Position numbers and translations under genes: made by a program. From Pseudomonadota bacterium (GTDB lineage Bacteria; Pseudomonadota; Alphaproteobacteria; Dongiales; Dongiaceae), in NCBI GenBank assembly GCA_016183985.1, contig JACPDN010000006.1:992001-1056000 (forward strand): 64,000 bases of DNA, given 5' to 3'. Shown here piece by piece: positions 17,086 through 27,374 of the stretch (position 1 is the first letter of the stretch; each line of letters starts with the position of its first letter). The notes beneath the pieces were generated by a model that was not told where the DNA came from, searched no databases, and was given only the letters and a program-made list of their open reading frames with translations.

Positions 17086-18395
17086 TTTTCTCCATCTTCC
17101 TGCAACGCAACCTCGCTGCAGCCTATCTGCTGTCGGCGAGTGCTGTCTTTTCGACGGCCGCAGCGCAGAGCACGAACGATTTGAAGAACGTGCAGCAGGA
17201 GATGGAATCCAATCAGAAGAAGGCCGACGAGCTGGCCAACAAGGCAGCAGCGCTCGACCGCGAAGTCTCGGACCTGCAGACGGCGCTGATTTCCGCCGCC
17301 GCCGATGTGCAGAAGCGCGAGCGCGAAGTGACCGAGATCGAAAACACGCTGGCGAGCCTGGGTGAATCCGAGCAGGAAAAGGAAGCTGCCCTGTTGCGCG
17401 GGCGCAAGGAACTGGCGGCCACGCTGGTCGCCCTGCAGCGCCTGTCCACCATGCCGCGTCAGGCGCTGCTCTTCAGCCCGCAAAAACCGATCGACATGGC
17501 ACGTTCGGCAAGACTCCTCAGCGTCACCACGCCGGTCCTCGACGGCCGCGCCCGGTCGCTGCAGAGCGAGCTTAACGAGATCAAGGAGCTTCGGCAGGAA
17601 ATGGCGCACCGGCGCGACGACCTCACGGCGGCACTTGCCAAGCTGGCGGGGGAGAACAAGCGCCTTTCCGATCTGGTCGCCAAGAAATCGGGGCTGCGGC
17701 AATCGACCTTGGCCGAGACGGACGCCACCAAACAGCGCCTGCAGCGCCTCGCCGACCAGGCCAAGAACCTGCAGGATCTGATCGCTCGCCTGGAGCAAAC
17801 CCAGGCGCAAAACCCGACTGATGCCGAGGATGCGGCGGAATCGAACGAATCGGGCGATGCCCAGGTGGCCGCGCTGACCCCGGACACGCCCAAAAAGACA
17901 TTAAGGCTCAAGAAGCCGGCCGACCTTAGGGCATTTCCCAAGGATATCAGCAAGCTGACACGGCCGGTGAACGGCAAGGTGGTGACCAAATTCGGCTCCA
18001 CCACGGAAACGGCCGGCAGCATGAAGGGGGCCGAGGTCGAAACCCGGCCCGGCGCCCAAATTGTGGCCACATTTGACGGCCAGATTGTATTCGAGGGCCC
18101 GTTTCGTGGTTATGGCCAAATATTGATCATCGAGCACACGGGTGGGTATCATACGATTTTGGCGGGTCTCGACCGGGTGGTCGTCGAGGTCGGCCAATGG
18201 CTGAAAGCCGGCGAACCGATCGGTCGCATGGGCGCAGCCGGGAAACTGGAAACCGCGTCAGCGGCCGAGGCAGGATCGGCCGGCGGCGACAGCGACAGCA
18301 ACTTGGGAGATGGGCGGCCCCGGCTTTACGTAGAACTGCGCCATAACGGCCAGCCATTCGATCCGGCGCCGATTTTCAAAACCAACAACAACTGA
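17082..18395 (+). CDS. EnvC-like murein hydrolase activator (M23 fold, catalytic residues degenerate)
   Basis: This 437-residue periplasmic protein has a signal peptide (LAAAYLLSASAVFSTAAAQS), a long coiled coil at ~30-250 and a C-terminal LytM/M23 domain. In active LytM enzymes the first zinc ligands are H-x3-D; here the corresponding stretch is MKGAEVETRPGA, without the histidine, and the later H-x-H is replaced by HTGGYHTIL. This matches EnvC, a non-catalytic activator of cell-division amidases. The GTG start at 17082 overlaps the gpmI stop. ctpA follows 15 bp downstream, an arrangement common in alphaproteobacteria, consistent with a shared role in septal wall remodelling. Confidence 0.88.
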   Translation: MIFSIFLQRNLAAAYLLSASAVFSTAAAQSTNDLKNVQQEMESNQKKADELANKAAALDREVSDLQTALISAAADVQKREREVTEIENTLASLGESEQEKEAALLRGRKELAATLVALQRLSTMPRQALLFSPQKPIDMARSARLLSVTTPVLDGRARSLQSELNEIKELRQEMAHRRDDLTAALAKLAGENKRLSDLVAKKSGLRQSTLAETDATKQRLQRLADQAKNLQDLIARLEQTQAQNPTDAEDAAESNESGDAQVAALTPDTPKKTLRLKKPADLRAFPKDISKLTRPVNGKVVTKFGSTTETAGSMKGAEVETRPGAQIVATFDGQIVFEGPFRGYGQILIIEHTGGYHTILAGLDRVVVEVGQWLKAGEPIGRMGAAGKLETASAAEAGSAGGDSDSNLGDGRPRLYVELRHNGQPFDPAPIFKTNNN

Positions 18396-18410
18396 AGGTC
18401 ATTTACGCAT

Positions 18411-19841
18411 ATGTTCCGCCAATCGCTCCTCGTCGCCACCGCGCTGGCCGCCGGCATCATCATCGGCACCGTCGCTTTCGGCCCGGCCCTGGTCCAGGCA
18501 GAATCCAAGGTTTCGACCGACGCCCCGCCGGTCAATACCTATGAACAGCTGAATCTCTTCGGCGAAGTGTTCGAGCGCGTGCGCGCCGCTTATGTCGAAC
18601 CGGTGAAGGACGACCAGCTGATCGAATCCGCCATCAACGGCATGCTGACTTCGCTGGACCCGCATTCGAGCTATATGAATGCCAAGGAATACCAGGACAT
18701 GCAGGTGCAGACCAAAGGCGAGTTCGGCGGCCTTGGCATCGAAGTCACCATGCAGGACGGCCTCATCAAGGTGGTGACGCCGATGGACGGCACGCCGGCG
18801 GCGAAGGCCGGCATGCAGCCCGGCGACCTCATCGCCCAGATCGACGGGCAGCCGGTGCAGGGGCTGTCGCTCAACGAGGCGGTCGAAAAGATGCGCGGCG
18901 AGATCGGCAGCAGCGTCAAGCTGACCGTGCTCCGTGGCGACCAGGATCCGTTCGAAGTGACCCTGAAGCGAGAAGTCATCCAACTGAAGTCGGTGCGCTG
19001 GGAGCTTGAGGACGGCAATATCGGTTATGTCCGCATCACCTCCTTCAGCGAGAAGACCGATAGCGGCCTGCGTGCCGCCGTCGACGAGCTGAAGAAGGCG
19101 ACCAAGAACGATCTTCAGGGGCTGGTGCTCGATTTGCGGAACAATCCGGGTGGCCTGCTCGACCAGGCGATCTCCGTTTCCGACGATTTCCTGGAAAAGG
19201 GCGAGATTGTCTCGACCCGTGGCCGCGACCCCAACGACGCGCAGCGCTGGAACGCCGAGAGCGGCGACATCATCGGCGACAAGCCGGTCATCGTGCTCAT
19301 CAACGGCGGTTCGGCCTCGGCCTCGGAAATCGTCGCCGGCGCCCTGCAGGATCACAGCCGGGCCGTGCTGATCGGCACCAAGTCGTTCGGCAAGGGCTCG
19401 GTGCAGTCGATCATGGCGATCCCGGGCCATGGCGCCATGCGCCTCACCACGGCGCGCTACTACACGCCGTCGGGCCGCTCGATCCAAGCGACCGGCATCG
19501 ATCCGGACATCATCGTCGAGCAGGCCAAGATCGAAAAGCTCGGCGCCGAGAACCGGCCGCATGAGGCCGACCTCAAAGGCGCCCTCGCCAATCCAGGCAA
19601 TGGCGAGTCCAAGGACGGCAACGCCCAGGAAGGCAAGAAGGACGAGGTGCCGGCCCAGCAGGTCGACCAGGCGCCCGGCACCGATGCCAAGAAGGATGGC
19701 GAGAAGAAGGAAGATACGACCCCCTTCGTCGGCTCGGAGCGCCAGCAGATCGCCCGCCCCGACGAGGACTTCCAGCTGGCGCGGGCGCTTGACCTGCTCA
19801 AGGGCCTCAACCTCATCCAGAGCAAGTCAGCCGCGAACTGA
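18411..19841 (+). CDS. ctpA: Carboxy-terminal processing protease, S41 family
   Basis: This 476-residue protein has an N-terminal signal/anchor (SLLVATALAAGIIIGTVAFG), a PDZ domain at ~90-170 (GEFGGLGIEVTMQDG, AGMQPGDLIAQIDG) and an S41 catalytic core. The core shows SASASE at 301-306 and FGKG with K328, the serine-lysine dyad region. The C-terminal ~90 residues are charged and Lys/Asp-rich. It acts in the periplasm, where Ctp enzymes trim the C-termini of proteins such as cell-wall hydrolases. Position directly after the EnvC-like gene suggests a cell-wall role. Confidence 0.95.
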   Translation: MFRQSLLVATALAAGIIIGTVAFGPALVQAESKVSTDAPPVNTYEQLNLFGEVFERVRAAYVEPVKDDQLIESAINGMLTSLDPHSSYMNAKEYQDMQVQTKGEFGGLGIEVTMQDGLIKVVTPMDGTPAAKAGMQPGDLIAQIDGQPVQGLSLNEAVEKMRGEIGSSVKLTVLRGDQDPFEVTLKREVIQLKSVRWELEDGNIGYVRITSFSEKTDSGLRAAVDELKKATKNDLQGLVLDLRNNPGGLLDQAISVSDDFLEKGEIVSTRGRDPNDAQRWNAESGDIIGDKPVIVLINGGSASASEIVAGALQDHSRAVLIGTKSFGKGSVQSIMAIPGHGAMRLTTARYYTPSGRSIQATGIDPDIIVEQAKIEKLGAENRPHEADLKGALANPGNGESKDGNAQEGKKDEVPAQQVDQAPGTDAKKDGEKKEDTTPFVGSERQQIARPDEDFQLARALDLLKGLNLIQSKSAAN

Positions 19842-19858
19842 CGTCATCAGCGCGACAG

Positions 19859-20980
19859 ATGCGCGCTAAACCGGACGAGCCCAGAGATAGACCCGGGCCG
19901 CACGATCCCTATCCACCCGTCACCAGTGGGCGAGGGCAGTGGATCGGCGGCCCGGGCTTCATCTTTATTCTCCTCATCCTGCTGATCCTGGCCGGCGCCA
20001 CGATCTATCTGCAGGCAACCGGGCAGTTGGGCAGCCTGCTCGCGCAAGGCGGGCAGCTCATCGGCCTTGGCCGCACGCCTGAAGCTGCACCGACCGGGCA
20101 AGGCGAACCGGCCCTGCAACCCATGGCCTCGATGGAGAGCGGGGGCGCTCCGTCGGCGCCCGTGAAACCGCTGGTGCTGGCCGCCATGGGACCGGCCGAG
20201 TTGCTGGAAAAGCGGCCACCGCCCAAGTCGCTGCGCCTCATACCCGGCGAGTTCGATCAGCCACCGCTGCTGCGTTTTGCCCGCCCCGCTCTCTTCCTCG
20301 GCAACCGGCCGCGGATCGGCGTGCTGGTGACCGGGCTTGGCCTCAATCGCGGTGTCACGGCCGCGTCCGTGGCGGATCTGCCGCCGGAAATCACGCTGAG
20401 CTTCAGCCCTTATGCGCCGGAACTTGCCGCCTGGATCGACGCCGCGCAGGCTTATGGGCACGAGGTATTGCTCGACCTGCCGCTGGAACCCCGGAACTAT
20501 CCGCAGGACGATCCGGGACCGTTGGGGTTGCTCACCGCCCTCAATAAGCAGGAGAATCTGCGACGTCTCGGCGAGTTGCTCAAGGGAACAGACAGCATTG
20601 CGGGCCTTGCCACACAATTCGGCGACCGCTTCCTCGCCGACCCTGCCGCGCTGCGGCCGGTTCTTTCCGAACTTGGCCAGCGCGGCCTCGGTCTGGTGGT
20701 GACGGCGAATATCGAAGAGACCGCCAGGGACATGGCCGACGCGCCGAGCCATGCCCGCATCGACGAAAGCCTGCCGCAGGACGCGTCGCGCCAGGCATTG
20801 ACGGCGGAAGTCGAGGCATTGCTGTCGGCCGCCAAGGTGAAAAGCCAGGTGCTCATCGCCGTGCCGGCCTATCCCCTCTCCATCGCCGCCTTGACGAGCC
20901 TTGCCGCGGCGGCCAAGGATCGCGGCTTGGCGTTGGTTCCGGCCACCGCCTTTCTCATCAGACAAGGAACGGCCCCATGA
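19859..20980 (+). CDS. Divergent polysaccharide deacetylase family protein (YibQ/DUF610)
   Basis: This 373-residue protein has a short cytoplasmic tail, one membrane helix (FIFILLILLILAGATIYL, ~34-51), a Pro/Ala-rich linker and a C-terminal NodB-like barrel. Motifs are RPRIGVLVTGLGLNRGVT, ITLSFSPYAPELAAW, EVLLDLPLEPRNYP and AGLATQFGDRFLAD. The usual deacetylase metal triad is only partly kept, as in other family members, so activity is uncertain. It lies 17 bp after ctpA, and its stop overlaps the rppH start (ATGA). This gene order recurs in alphaproteobacteria. Confidence 0.88.
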   Translation: MRAKPDEPRDRPGPHDPYPPVTSGRGQWIGGPGFIFILLILLILAGATIYLQATGQLGSLLAQGGQLIGLGRTPEAAPTGQGEPALQPMASMESGGAPSAPVKPLVLAAMGPAELLEKRPPPKSLRLIPGEFDQPPLLRFARPALFLGNRPRIGVLVTGLGLNRGVTAASVADLPPEITLSFSPYAPELAAWIDAAQAYGHEVLLDLPLEPRNYPQDDPGPLGLLTALNKQENLRRLGELLKGTDSIAGLATQFGDRFLADPAALRPVLSELGQRGLGLVVTANIEETARDMADAPSHARIDESLPQDASRQALTAEVEALLSAAKVKSQVLIAVPAYPLSIAALTSLAAAAKDRGLALVPATAFLIRQGTAP

Positions 20981-21465
20981 ACCTCATGACCGATACCGAG
21001 ATCGACCAGCTTCCCTATCGCAAGGGCGTCGGCATCGTCCTCCTCAACGGTCATGACCAGGTCTTCGTGGCGCAGCGCCTGGACAGTGCAGAGCCCGCCT
21101 GGCAGATGCCGCAAGGCGGCATCGACAAGGGCGAGGAGCCGATCGCTGCCGCCTGGCGCGAGCTTTATGAAGAGACGGGTGTCAAATCAGCGGTGCTCAT
21201 CGCCGAGACGCCGGACTGGCTTCGCTATGACCTGCCGCGCGAACTGGTGCCGCATATCTGGAAAGGCCGCTATCGCGGACAGAAGCAGAAATGGTTCGCC
21301 TTCCGCTTCACCGGCATCGACGCCGAGATCAACATCAATGGCGAACACCCGGAATTCAGCGAATGGCGCTGGGCGGAGCTGAAAAAGACGCCCGACCTCA
21401 TCGTCGCCTTCAAGCGCCCGCTCTATGAGCAGGTCGTGGCGTCGTTCGCGTATCTGGTGGGGTAA
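20977..21465 (+). CDS. rppH: RNA 5' pyrophosphohydrolase
   Basis: This 162-residue Nudix hydrolase removes pyrophosphate from 5'-triphosphorylated RNA (and cleaves diadenosine polyphosphates), starting mRNA decay. The Nudix box GGIDKGEEPIAAAWRELYEE is complete at ~47-66, preceded by AWQMPQGG. The later KWFAFRFTG and EFSEWRWAEL are typical of RppH/IalA. An ATG at 20977 overlaps the stop of the deacetylase-like gene; a second ATG at 20986 is possible. An interspersed palindromic repeat follows the stop. Confidence 0.96.
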   Translation: MNLMTDTEIDQLPYRKGVGIVLLNGHDQVFVAQRLDSAEPAWQMPQGGIDKGEEPIAAAWRELYEETGVKSAVLIAETPDWLRYDLPRELVPHIWKGRYRGQKQKWFAFRFTGIDAEININGEHPEFSEWRWAELKKTPDLIVAFKRPLYEQVVASFAYLVG

Positions 21466-21474
21466 CAGCCTTAC

Positions 21475-21567
21475 TTGTCATGCCCCGCATAGGCGGGGCA
21501 TCCACGAGTTTGTCAGAGACAGATGATAGTAACTCGTGGATCCCCCGGCCAAGCCGGGGGATGACAA
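21475..21567. repeat. Interspersed palindromic element, copy 2
   Basis: Outer arms TTGTCAT (21475-21481) and ATGACAA (21561-21567) enclose hairpin GCCCCGC-ATAG-GCGGGGC (21482-21499), inner arms CACGAGTT (21503-21510) and AACTCGTG (21531-21538), and hairpin CCCCCGGC-...-GCCGGGGG (21542-21560). Same family as 13979-14081. It lies between the convergent rppH and acs genes, where it may also act as a terminator. Confidence 0.75.
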
Positions 21568-21585
21568 TTAAGCAGCACAGAACCC

Positions 21586-23523
21586 TTACCGATTCATCCG
21601 GTTGTCGACCAGGTCCGTCACCACATGGGGATCGGCCAAGGTCGAGGTGTCGCCGAGGGCGCCGTATTCGTTCTCGGCGATCTTGCGCAAGATGCGGCGC
21701 ATGATCTTGCCCGAACGGGTCTTCGGCAGGCCCGGGGCCCATTGGATAAGGTCGGGGGCGGCGATTGGGCCGATCTCCTTCCTGACCCAGAGCACCAATT
21801 CCTTGCGCAATTCCTCGGTCGCAGTGACGCCGGCCTTCAGGGTCACATAAGCATAGATGCCCTGGCCCTTGATGTCATGCGGATAGCCGACGACGGCGGC
21901 TTCGGCGACCTGTGGGTGGGCGACCAATGCGCTTTCCACTTCTGCCGTGCCCATGCGGTGGCCGGAGACATTGATGACGTCATCAACGCGGCCGGTGATC
22001 CAGTAATAGCCGTCGGCATCGCGCCGGCAGCCGTCACCGGTGAAGTACTTGCCCGGATAGGCGCTGAAATAAGTTTCGGCGAAGCGCTTGTGATCGCCAT
22101 AGACCGAGCGCATCTGGCCCGGCCAGGAATCTGCAATGCACAGATTGCCCTCGCAGGCGCCTTCCAGCACGTTGCCGTTGGCATCGACGATTTCCGGCAT
22201 GATGCCAGGTAGCGGCTTGGTGGCCGAACCAGGTTTGAGCTTCGTGGCGCCGGGCAGCGGCGAAATGAGAATGCCGCCGGTTTCCGTCTGCCACCACGTA
22301 TCAACGATGGGGCAACGATTCTTGCCCACGACGCGGTGATACCAGAGCCAGGCTTCCGGATTGATCGGCTCGCCGACCGAGCCCAAGAGGCGCAGGCTGT
22401 CCAGCTTGCACTTATGCACCGGCGCCTCGCCCTCGCGCATCAAAGCGCGGATCGCGGTGGGTGCGGTATAGAAGATGTTGACCTTGTGTTTGTCGCAGAC
22501 CTGCCAGAAGCGTGAGGAATCCGGATAGTTCGGCACGCCTTCGAACATCAGCGAGGTGGCGCCGTTGGCGAGCGGGCCGTAGACGATGTAGCTGTGGCCA
22601 GTGACCCAGCCCACATCCGCCGTGCACCAATAGATATCGCCCTCGTGATAATCGAAGACGTATTGATGGGTGAACGAGGCGTAGACGAGATAGCCGCCGG
22701 TGGTGTGGAGCACGCCCTTGGGCTTGCCCGTCGAACCGGAGGTATAGAGGATGAAGAGCGGATCCTCGGCATTCATCGGCTCAGGCTTGCAATCGGCCGA
22801 GACCTTGGCCGCTTCCTCGTCGTACCAGACATCGCGCCCGGATTTCATTTCGACCTTACCGCCGGTGCGCTTCACCACGATGCAGGCGGTGACGTCCGGG
22901 CAGTGCTTCAGCGCGGCGTCGACATTGGCCTTCAGCGGCACCTTCTTGCCGCCGCGCAGGCCCTCATCCGCCGTGACGATGACGCGGGAATCGCAATCGA
23001 CGATGCGGCCGGCGAGGCTGTCGGGGGAGAAGCCGCCGAAGACGATCGAATGGATGGCGCCGATGCGGGCACAAGCCAGCATCGCATAGGCTGCTTCCGG
23101 GATCATCGGCATGTAGATGGTGACGCGGTCACCCTTTTTGACGCCCTTGGCTTTCAAGACGTTGGCCATACGGCCGACCTGCTCGGCAAGCTCACCATAG
23201 GTGATGTGCTTCGATTCAGAGGGGTCGTCGCCTTCCCAGATGATCGCCGTCTGCTTGGCGCGCTTGGGTAAATGCCGATCGATGCAATTGGCAGCGACGT
23301 TGAGCTCGCCATCGTGATACCAGCGGATGCGCACCGCGCCGGTATAGTCGACATCCTTCACCTGGGTGTAGGGTTTGATCCAATCGATGCGACGACCCTG
23401 CTCGGCCCAGAAGCCCGCATTGTCCTCGACCGATTTCTTGTACATCGCATCGTATTGCGCCGCGTTGACGAGGGCGCGCGCGGCGGCATTCGCCGGCACA
23501 TCGAAAACCTGCTGATCGCTCAT
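21586..23523 (-). CDS. acs: Acetyl-CoA synthetase
   Basis: This 645-residue AMP-forming synthetase makes acetyl-CoA from acetate, ATP and CoA. Motifs are the P-loop-like [40 protein letters not shown], the WWQTETGG adenylate-binding motif, [20 protein letters not shown] at the domain hinge, and C-terminal [14 protein letters not shown] with the regulatory lysine that Pat-type acetyltransferases modify. The ATG at 23523 is chosen because it has a GGGAGG upstream and gives the usual family length; an upstream start at 23598 would add 25 residues. It is transcribed singly. Confidence 0.97.
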   Translation of the reverse strand: MSDQQVFDVPANAAARALVNAAQYDAMYKKSVEDNAGFWAEQGRRIDWIKPYTQVKDVDYTGAVRIRWYHDGELNVAANCIDRHLPKRAKQTAIIWEGDDPSESKHITYGELAEQVGRMANVLKAKGVKKGDRVTIYMPMIPEAAYAMLACARIGAIHSIVFGGFSPDSLAGRIVDCDSRVIVTADEGLRGGKKVPLKANVDAALKHCPDVTACIVVKRTGGKVEMKSGRDVWYDEEAAKVSADCKPEPMNAEDPLFILYTSGSTGKPKGVLHTTGGYLVYASFTHQYVFDYHEGDIYWCTADVGWVTGHSYIVYGPLANGATSLMFEGVPNYPDSSRFWQVCDKHKVNIFYTAPTAIRALMREGEAPVHKCKLDSLRLLGSVGEPINPEAWLWYHRVVGKNRCPIVDTWWQTETGGILISPLPGATKLKPGSATKPLPGIMPEIVDANGNVLEGACEGNLCIADSWPGQMRSVYGDHKRFAETYFSAYPGKYFTGDGCRRDADGYYWITGRVDDVINVSGHRMGTAEVESALVAHPQVAEAAVVGYPHDIKGQGIYAYVTLKAGVTATEELRKELVLWVRKEIGPIAAPDLIQWAPGLPKTRSGKIMRRILRKIAENEYGALGDTSTLADPHVVTDLVDNRMNR

Positions 23524-23662
23524 ACCGGCCGGGCCTCCCAAACCCGAAAAATCGCCTTGTTTTTCAAGGTGCCGGCTCATGAACTGGCACCTTATCAAGA
23601 TCGATTATCGACAGATCGCACGGCCGTTACAAGGCTTTGCGCCCAAGGGATAACCTCGCGCA

Positions 23663-23699
23663 GAAAAAGCAACGGCCGGGATGCGAGTGCACCCCGGCC
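23663..23699 (-). terminator. Intrinsic terminator after the second chemoreceptor gene
   Basis: On the minus strand GGCCGGGGTGC pairs with GCATCCCGGCC around a 4-nt loop (23699-23674), followed by GTTGCTTTTTC with the T-run at 23668-23664. It lies 50 bp after the chemoreceptor stop and before acs. Confidence 0.75.
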
Positions 23700-23748
23700 A
23701 CCGTCAAAAAGATATCCCTACAAAAGGATGCGGCGGATCAACGCGCCG

Positions 23749-25836
23749 TCACCGGGCCTGCACCTGCGTGAGGAAGGCTTCGACCGCCTGCCTGAGGTTC
23801 GTCTGCTCGCGCAGCATCTGCTCCAGCGAATGAGTGACGTCGTTGGCGGCCGCACCGGTGCGGTGGCTCGATTCCGCCACCACGGCGATGGTGTGTGTCA
23901 CCTCCTGCGTGCCTTGCGCGGCCTGCTGGACCGAGCTCGCAATCTCGCCGGTGGCGGCACCCTGCTCCTCGACGGCGGCGGCGATGGCGGTCGCCCCTTC
24001 GCTGATGGCGTTGATGGCGACCGTGATGTCACGGATTGCCGTCACGGCCTGGTTGGTGGTCGATTGGATCTCGCTCACCAGTTCCGAAATCTCCTGCGTC
24101 GCCTTCGAGGTCTGCCCGGCGAGATTCTTGACCTCCGAAGCCACGACTGCGAAACCCTTGCCGGCATCGCCGGCGCGGGCCGCTTCGATGGTGGCGTTAA
24201 GCGCCAGCAGATTGGTCTGGGCCGCGATCTCGCTGATGAGACCCAGCACGTCACCGATCTTCTGCGCCGCCTGTGCCAGCGCATCGAAGGTGCGGTTGGT
24301 TTCCTCGGCCTTGCTGACGGCAGCCTTTGAGCCGTCGGCGCTGGTGGTGACGCGCTGTGAGATCTCGGCGATCGAGGCCGAGAGTTCCTCGGTCGCAGCC
24401 GCCACAGTCTGCACATTGCCGGCCGCCTGGTTGGCGGCATTCGCCACAGCTTGGGCCTGGGTGCTGGAGCTTGATGCCGTATCGCGCATCGTGTCGGCGG
24501 TCTGGCGCAGGGCATCGGTCGACTGGCCGATGGTCACCAATGACTGCTTGATCTGGTTGTCGAACTGGCGACAGAGCTCCTGCAACTCGCGCCCTTTCTC
24601 AAGCTCGGCCGCCGACCGCGCCTTTGCTTCCGCCTCAAGACGCTCGGCCTCGAGTGCACTGGTGCGCAGACTTTCCAGTGCCGCCGACAACTTGCCGAGT
24701 TCGTCGGTATATTTCGGCGACGGCACCGGGTCGACAAAGTTGCGGCCGGTCAGGCGCTCGACGGCACCCATCAGCACCTGCACGGGCCGCGAGAAGCGGT
24801 TGAGGACAGCCAGGACACCGATGATCGCAACCACGATCGCAGCGAGCAGGCTCACGATGGCGATAACAAGCTTCCACTGCGCCGCCGCCAGCAAATCGCC
24901 GACATGCTTCTTGGCCTCGGTAAAAGCGACGTCCGAAATATTGAGAATCGCCTTAAATGGACCATTGCAGAGGTCGCTGAAGGCCTTGCCTTCCATAGCC
25001 GGCTTGCCGCTGTCGTCGAACTTGGCGACGATATCGACGAGCTTGGCCTGTGTCTCAGTGATCTGACCACGGGCAGCTTCCACCGCCGCCTTGATTTCGG
25101 GCAGAGTCGATGGCGTTGCCAATAATTCGTCCAATACCTGGAACCCACCAGTATAAATGCCGATGCCGGTATTCCATTCCGCGGTTTTTTCCGGCGGCAA
25201 GGGCTTGCTGGCAGCGACCTGCGTTCGCAGCAGCGTGCATTGCGGGCCATAGGTGTTGCGCAGCATCCAACCGAGGCGGCGCACCTGGACCATTTCGGCC
25301 AGGAAGGGATCCTGCTGCCGCACGACGTTGCCCATGACAACCGACATGGCGTTGAGGGCATCCTGGGTCTTGTAGACCGCGGCGCGCCAATCCATGGTCT
25401 TCTTCAGCGCCTCAGGCTTGGCACGTTCTTCCTTGGGCAGGGCCGCCTGTTCATAGAGCGTACCCTCGAGACCCTTCATCGCCTTAACGTTGGCGTCGAG
25501 TGTCGCAAGAAGCTCCGGCTTCCCGTCAATATCCATCCTATCGACTTCCGCCAGGGCAGCTGCGAGCACCGTATCGGCTTTGGCGATGACTTCATCAATC
25601 TTCGCCTTGGGATCGTCGGCGGTCTGGATGCTGGTCTGCGCTGGACTGATCTGGTCGCGCTCTGCACGTACTGCCTGGAAGACAGCGTAATCAGTGTTGA
25701 CCGATATCTCGGCGATCTTGGCCGCGCGATAGTCCTGCCATGCCTGGAAGGCGAAGATGGCTACGGCGGTGATCAAGCCAGCCAGGATGACAACCTGAAG
25801 CGTGATCAGCAGTCGAGAAATCGAGGTACGGAACAT
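23749..25836 (-). CDS. Methyl-accepting chemotaxis protein
   Basis: This 695-residue transducer has TM1 at ~10-31 ([20 protein letters not shown]), a ~280-residue periplasmic domain with several cysteines (C in [10 protein letters not shown] and in FSDLCNGPF), and TM2 ([20 protein letters not shown]). A HAMP domain ([20 protein letters not shown]) precedes a long signalling domain with the conserved tip ([18 protein letters not shown]). The sensory half is unrelated to that of the receptor at 6720-8828 at a glance, so the ligands probably differ. No neighbouring che genes. A terminator follows. Confidence 0.95.
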   Translation of the reverse strand: MFRTSISRLLITLQVVILAGLITAVAIFAFQAWQDYRAAKIAEISVNTDYAVFQAVRAERDQISPAQTSIQTADDPKAKIDEVIAKADTVLAAALAEVDRMDIDGKPELLATLDANVKAMKGLEGTLYEQAALPKEERAKPEALKKTMDWRAAVYKTQDALNAMSVVMGNVVRQQDPFLAEMVQVRRLGWMLRNTYGPQCTLLRTQVAASKPLPPEKTAEWNTGIGIYTGGFQVLDELLATPSTLPEIKAAVEAARGQITETQAKLVDIVAKFDDSGKPAMEGKAFSDLCNGPFKAILNISDVAFTEAKKHVGDLLAAAQWKLVIAIVSLLAAIVVAIIGVLAVLNRFSRPVQVLMGAVERLTGRNFVDPVPSPKYTDELGKLSAALESLRTSALEAERLEAEAKARSAAELEKGRELQELCRQFDNQIKQSLVTIGQSTDALRQTADTMRDTASSSSTQAQAVANAANQAAGNVQTVAAATEELSASIAEISQRVTTSADGSKAAVSKAEETNRTFDALAQAAQKIGDVLGLISEIAAQTNLLALNATIEAARAGDAGKGFAVVASEVKNLAGQTSKATQEISELVSEIQSTTNQAVTAIRDITVAINAISEGATAIAAAVEEQGAATGEIASSVQQAAQGTQEVTHTIAVVAESSHRTGAAANDVTHSLEQMLREQTNLRQAVEAFLTQVQAR

Positions 25837-25927
25837 GGGTTGCTCCCCAGACTGAGCGAATTGTCAGACTATTCCTAAATTCGATTTCTGATGATTTGGT
25901 TAATAAGCACTCAATTCAGATAGAAAA

Positions 25928-25956
25928 CGGGGCAGGCTTTTGTCGCGCCTGCCCCG
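25928..25956 (-). terminator. Intrinsic terminator after creD
   Basis: CGGGGCAGGC (25928-25937) and GCCTGCCCCG (25947-25956) form a perfect 10-bp stem with a 9-nt loop. On the minus strand it is followed by TTTTC; on the plus strand there are also T-runs downstream, so it can work in both directions. It separates the creD stop from the chemoreceptor promoter region. Confidence 0.75.
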
Positions 25957-25982
25957 TTTGCGAGATTTTTTACATTTTTTTC

Positions 25983-27374
25983 TTACCGAGCGGCTGGAAC
26001 GGCCCCTTCATCGCCGAGCGCGTACCAATCCACCTTGCGCGTCGCCACCATGGTGAGGACGAGGATGAGGAAAAGCCCGATCGTGCCGGAAAGCAGCGCG
26101 TAGCTCTCCATCTGGAGGAGCACATACATATAGCCGTGCAGGGCCGCCAGGATGAGGCCGGTCAGCACGCCAACCGTCCGCCGGATGGTGGCGCCGGCAT
26201 AGATCGCGACAATGGCAATGTCGACCAGGCTGGCGATGAGATAGGCGCCACCGAAGGACATCTGCTCGGCCAAAGACAGCAGCAGCAGATAGAAGAGCGC
26301 GATGGCGGCACCGATCAGCAGATATTGCACCAGATGCACGCGGTCGCGTTTCAGGAGCCCCATCACGAAAATGGTGCCGAAGGTGAGCGCCACCACGAGC
26401 ATGCCGTATTTGACGATGCGATCGGTCCGCTGATGAACGTCGCCAGGTTCGGTCAGGGAAACGCCGACGATATTCATGGCCGACGTATCGAGGTTGAACT
26501 CGCCATCGCGCCAGGCGAGCGGAATGCCGGTCGCCAGATGATTGATCGACCAATGGCCGCTGAAGCCGTCCTTGGTGATCTCGCGCGCGGCCGGCAGTGG
26601 CGAGCCGATGAAGTTGGGATGCGGCCAGTCGCTGGAGAGATCGATCTCGCTCTGTCCGCCGAGCGGCCAGATGCTCAAGGAATCGCGACCATTGAGCGCC
26701 AGCTTGATCGAAAAATCGAAGGGCTTGCCAGGGCTGAGATCAAGATCGGCGCGCAGGCCCTGCCCGCGCGGATGCTGCGGCAGCAGCCCAGCATCGACCT
26801 TCTGCGCTTTCCCATCGACCAGGAGATCGATCGACCGCAAGGCACGGGCGCCGGGCAGCAGAATGGCAAGGCTCGCCTCATTCCAATAGATCTGGTCCGG
26901 CGACACGTTCCAGTGTGCGAAATCCGGCGCCTCGAAGCGGCCGTCGATGGTGAGATCGGCACCATAGACCAGCACCTCGTAGATGCTCTTATGGCGCTTC
27001 TCGACCTTGGTCCTGGCCTCGATATGGCTGGCGGCCGGGAGGAAGGTCGCGAAATGGCGGATGCGGGTGAGGATTTCGGTGCCGTCGGATTTGGGGCGCA
27101 TTTCCAGCGTGTCGTAGGGAACGACCAGGACTGGGGCGCTCACCGCCTGAAGCGGTCCCCATTGCTCGCCGACTTCGGCAATGACGTCGAGCTTGCGCTG
27201 CGCGCGCTCCTGCACAACGCCTTCGACCATCCCTAACGGGATCATCATGGCAAGGATGAGCAGGCTCAAGAAAAGGATGCGCTTGGCAGCCTCGAAACCT
27301 GAGCCGCGCCAGCGCTTGGGCCAAGGATTGGAGAGAGGTTCCGGCGGTTGGTCGGCGAGAATGGAATCGGTCAT
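25983..27374 (-). CDS. creD: CreD-like inner membrane protein
   Basis: This 463-residue protein has one N-terminal membrane helix (ILFLSLLILAMMIPLGMVEG, ~33-52) and a large periplasmic domain (~55-300) with the family motif RRHFATFLPAASHIEA-like segment (RIRHFATFLPAASHIEARTK). Four or five C-terminal helices follow (VVALTFGTIFVMGLL, YLLIGAAIALFYLLLLSLAE). CreD belongs to the CreBC regulon of envelope stress in enterobacteria; its molecular role is unknown and no creBC genes are here. The start codon follows a stable hairpin within 4 nt, and the likely ribosome binding site AGGGG lies in the 3' arm of that hairpin. Confidence 0.88.
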   Translation of the reverse strand: MTDSILADQPPEPLSNPWPKRWRGSGFEAAKRILFLSLLILAMMIPLGMVEGVVQERAQRKLDVIAEVGEQWGPLQAVSAPVLVVPYDTLEMRPKSDGTEILTRIRHFATFLPAASHIEARTKVEKRHKSIYEVLVYGADLTIDGRFEAPDFAHWNVSPDQIYWNEASLAILLPGARALRSIDLLVDGKAQKVDAGLLPQHPRGQGLRADLDLSPGKPFDFSIKLALNGRDSLSIWPLGGQSEIDLSSDWPHPNFIGSPLPAAREITKDGFSGHWSINHLATGIPLAWRDGEFNLDTSAMNIVGVSLTEPGDVHQRTDRIVKYGMLVVALTFGTIFVMGLLKRDRVHLVQYLLIGAAIALFYLLLLSLAEQMSFGGAYLIASLVDIAIVAIYAGATIRRTVGVLTGLILAALHGYMYVLLQMESYALLSGTIGLFLILVLTMVATRKVDWYALGDEGAVPAAR

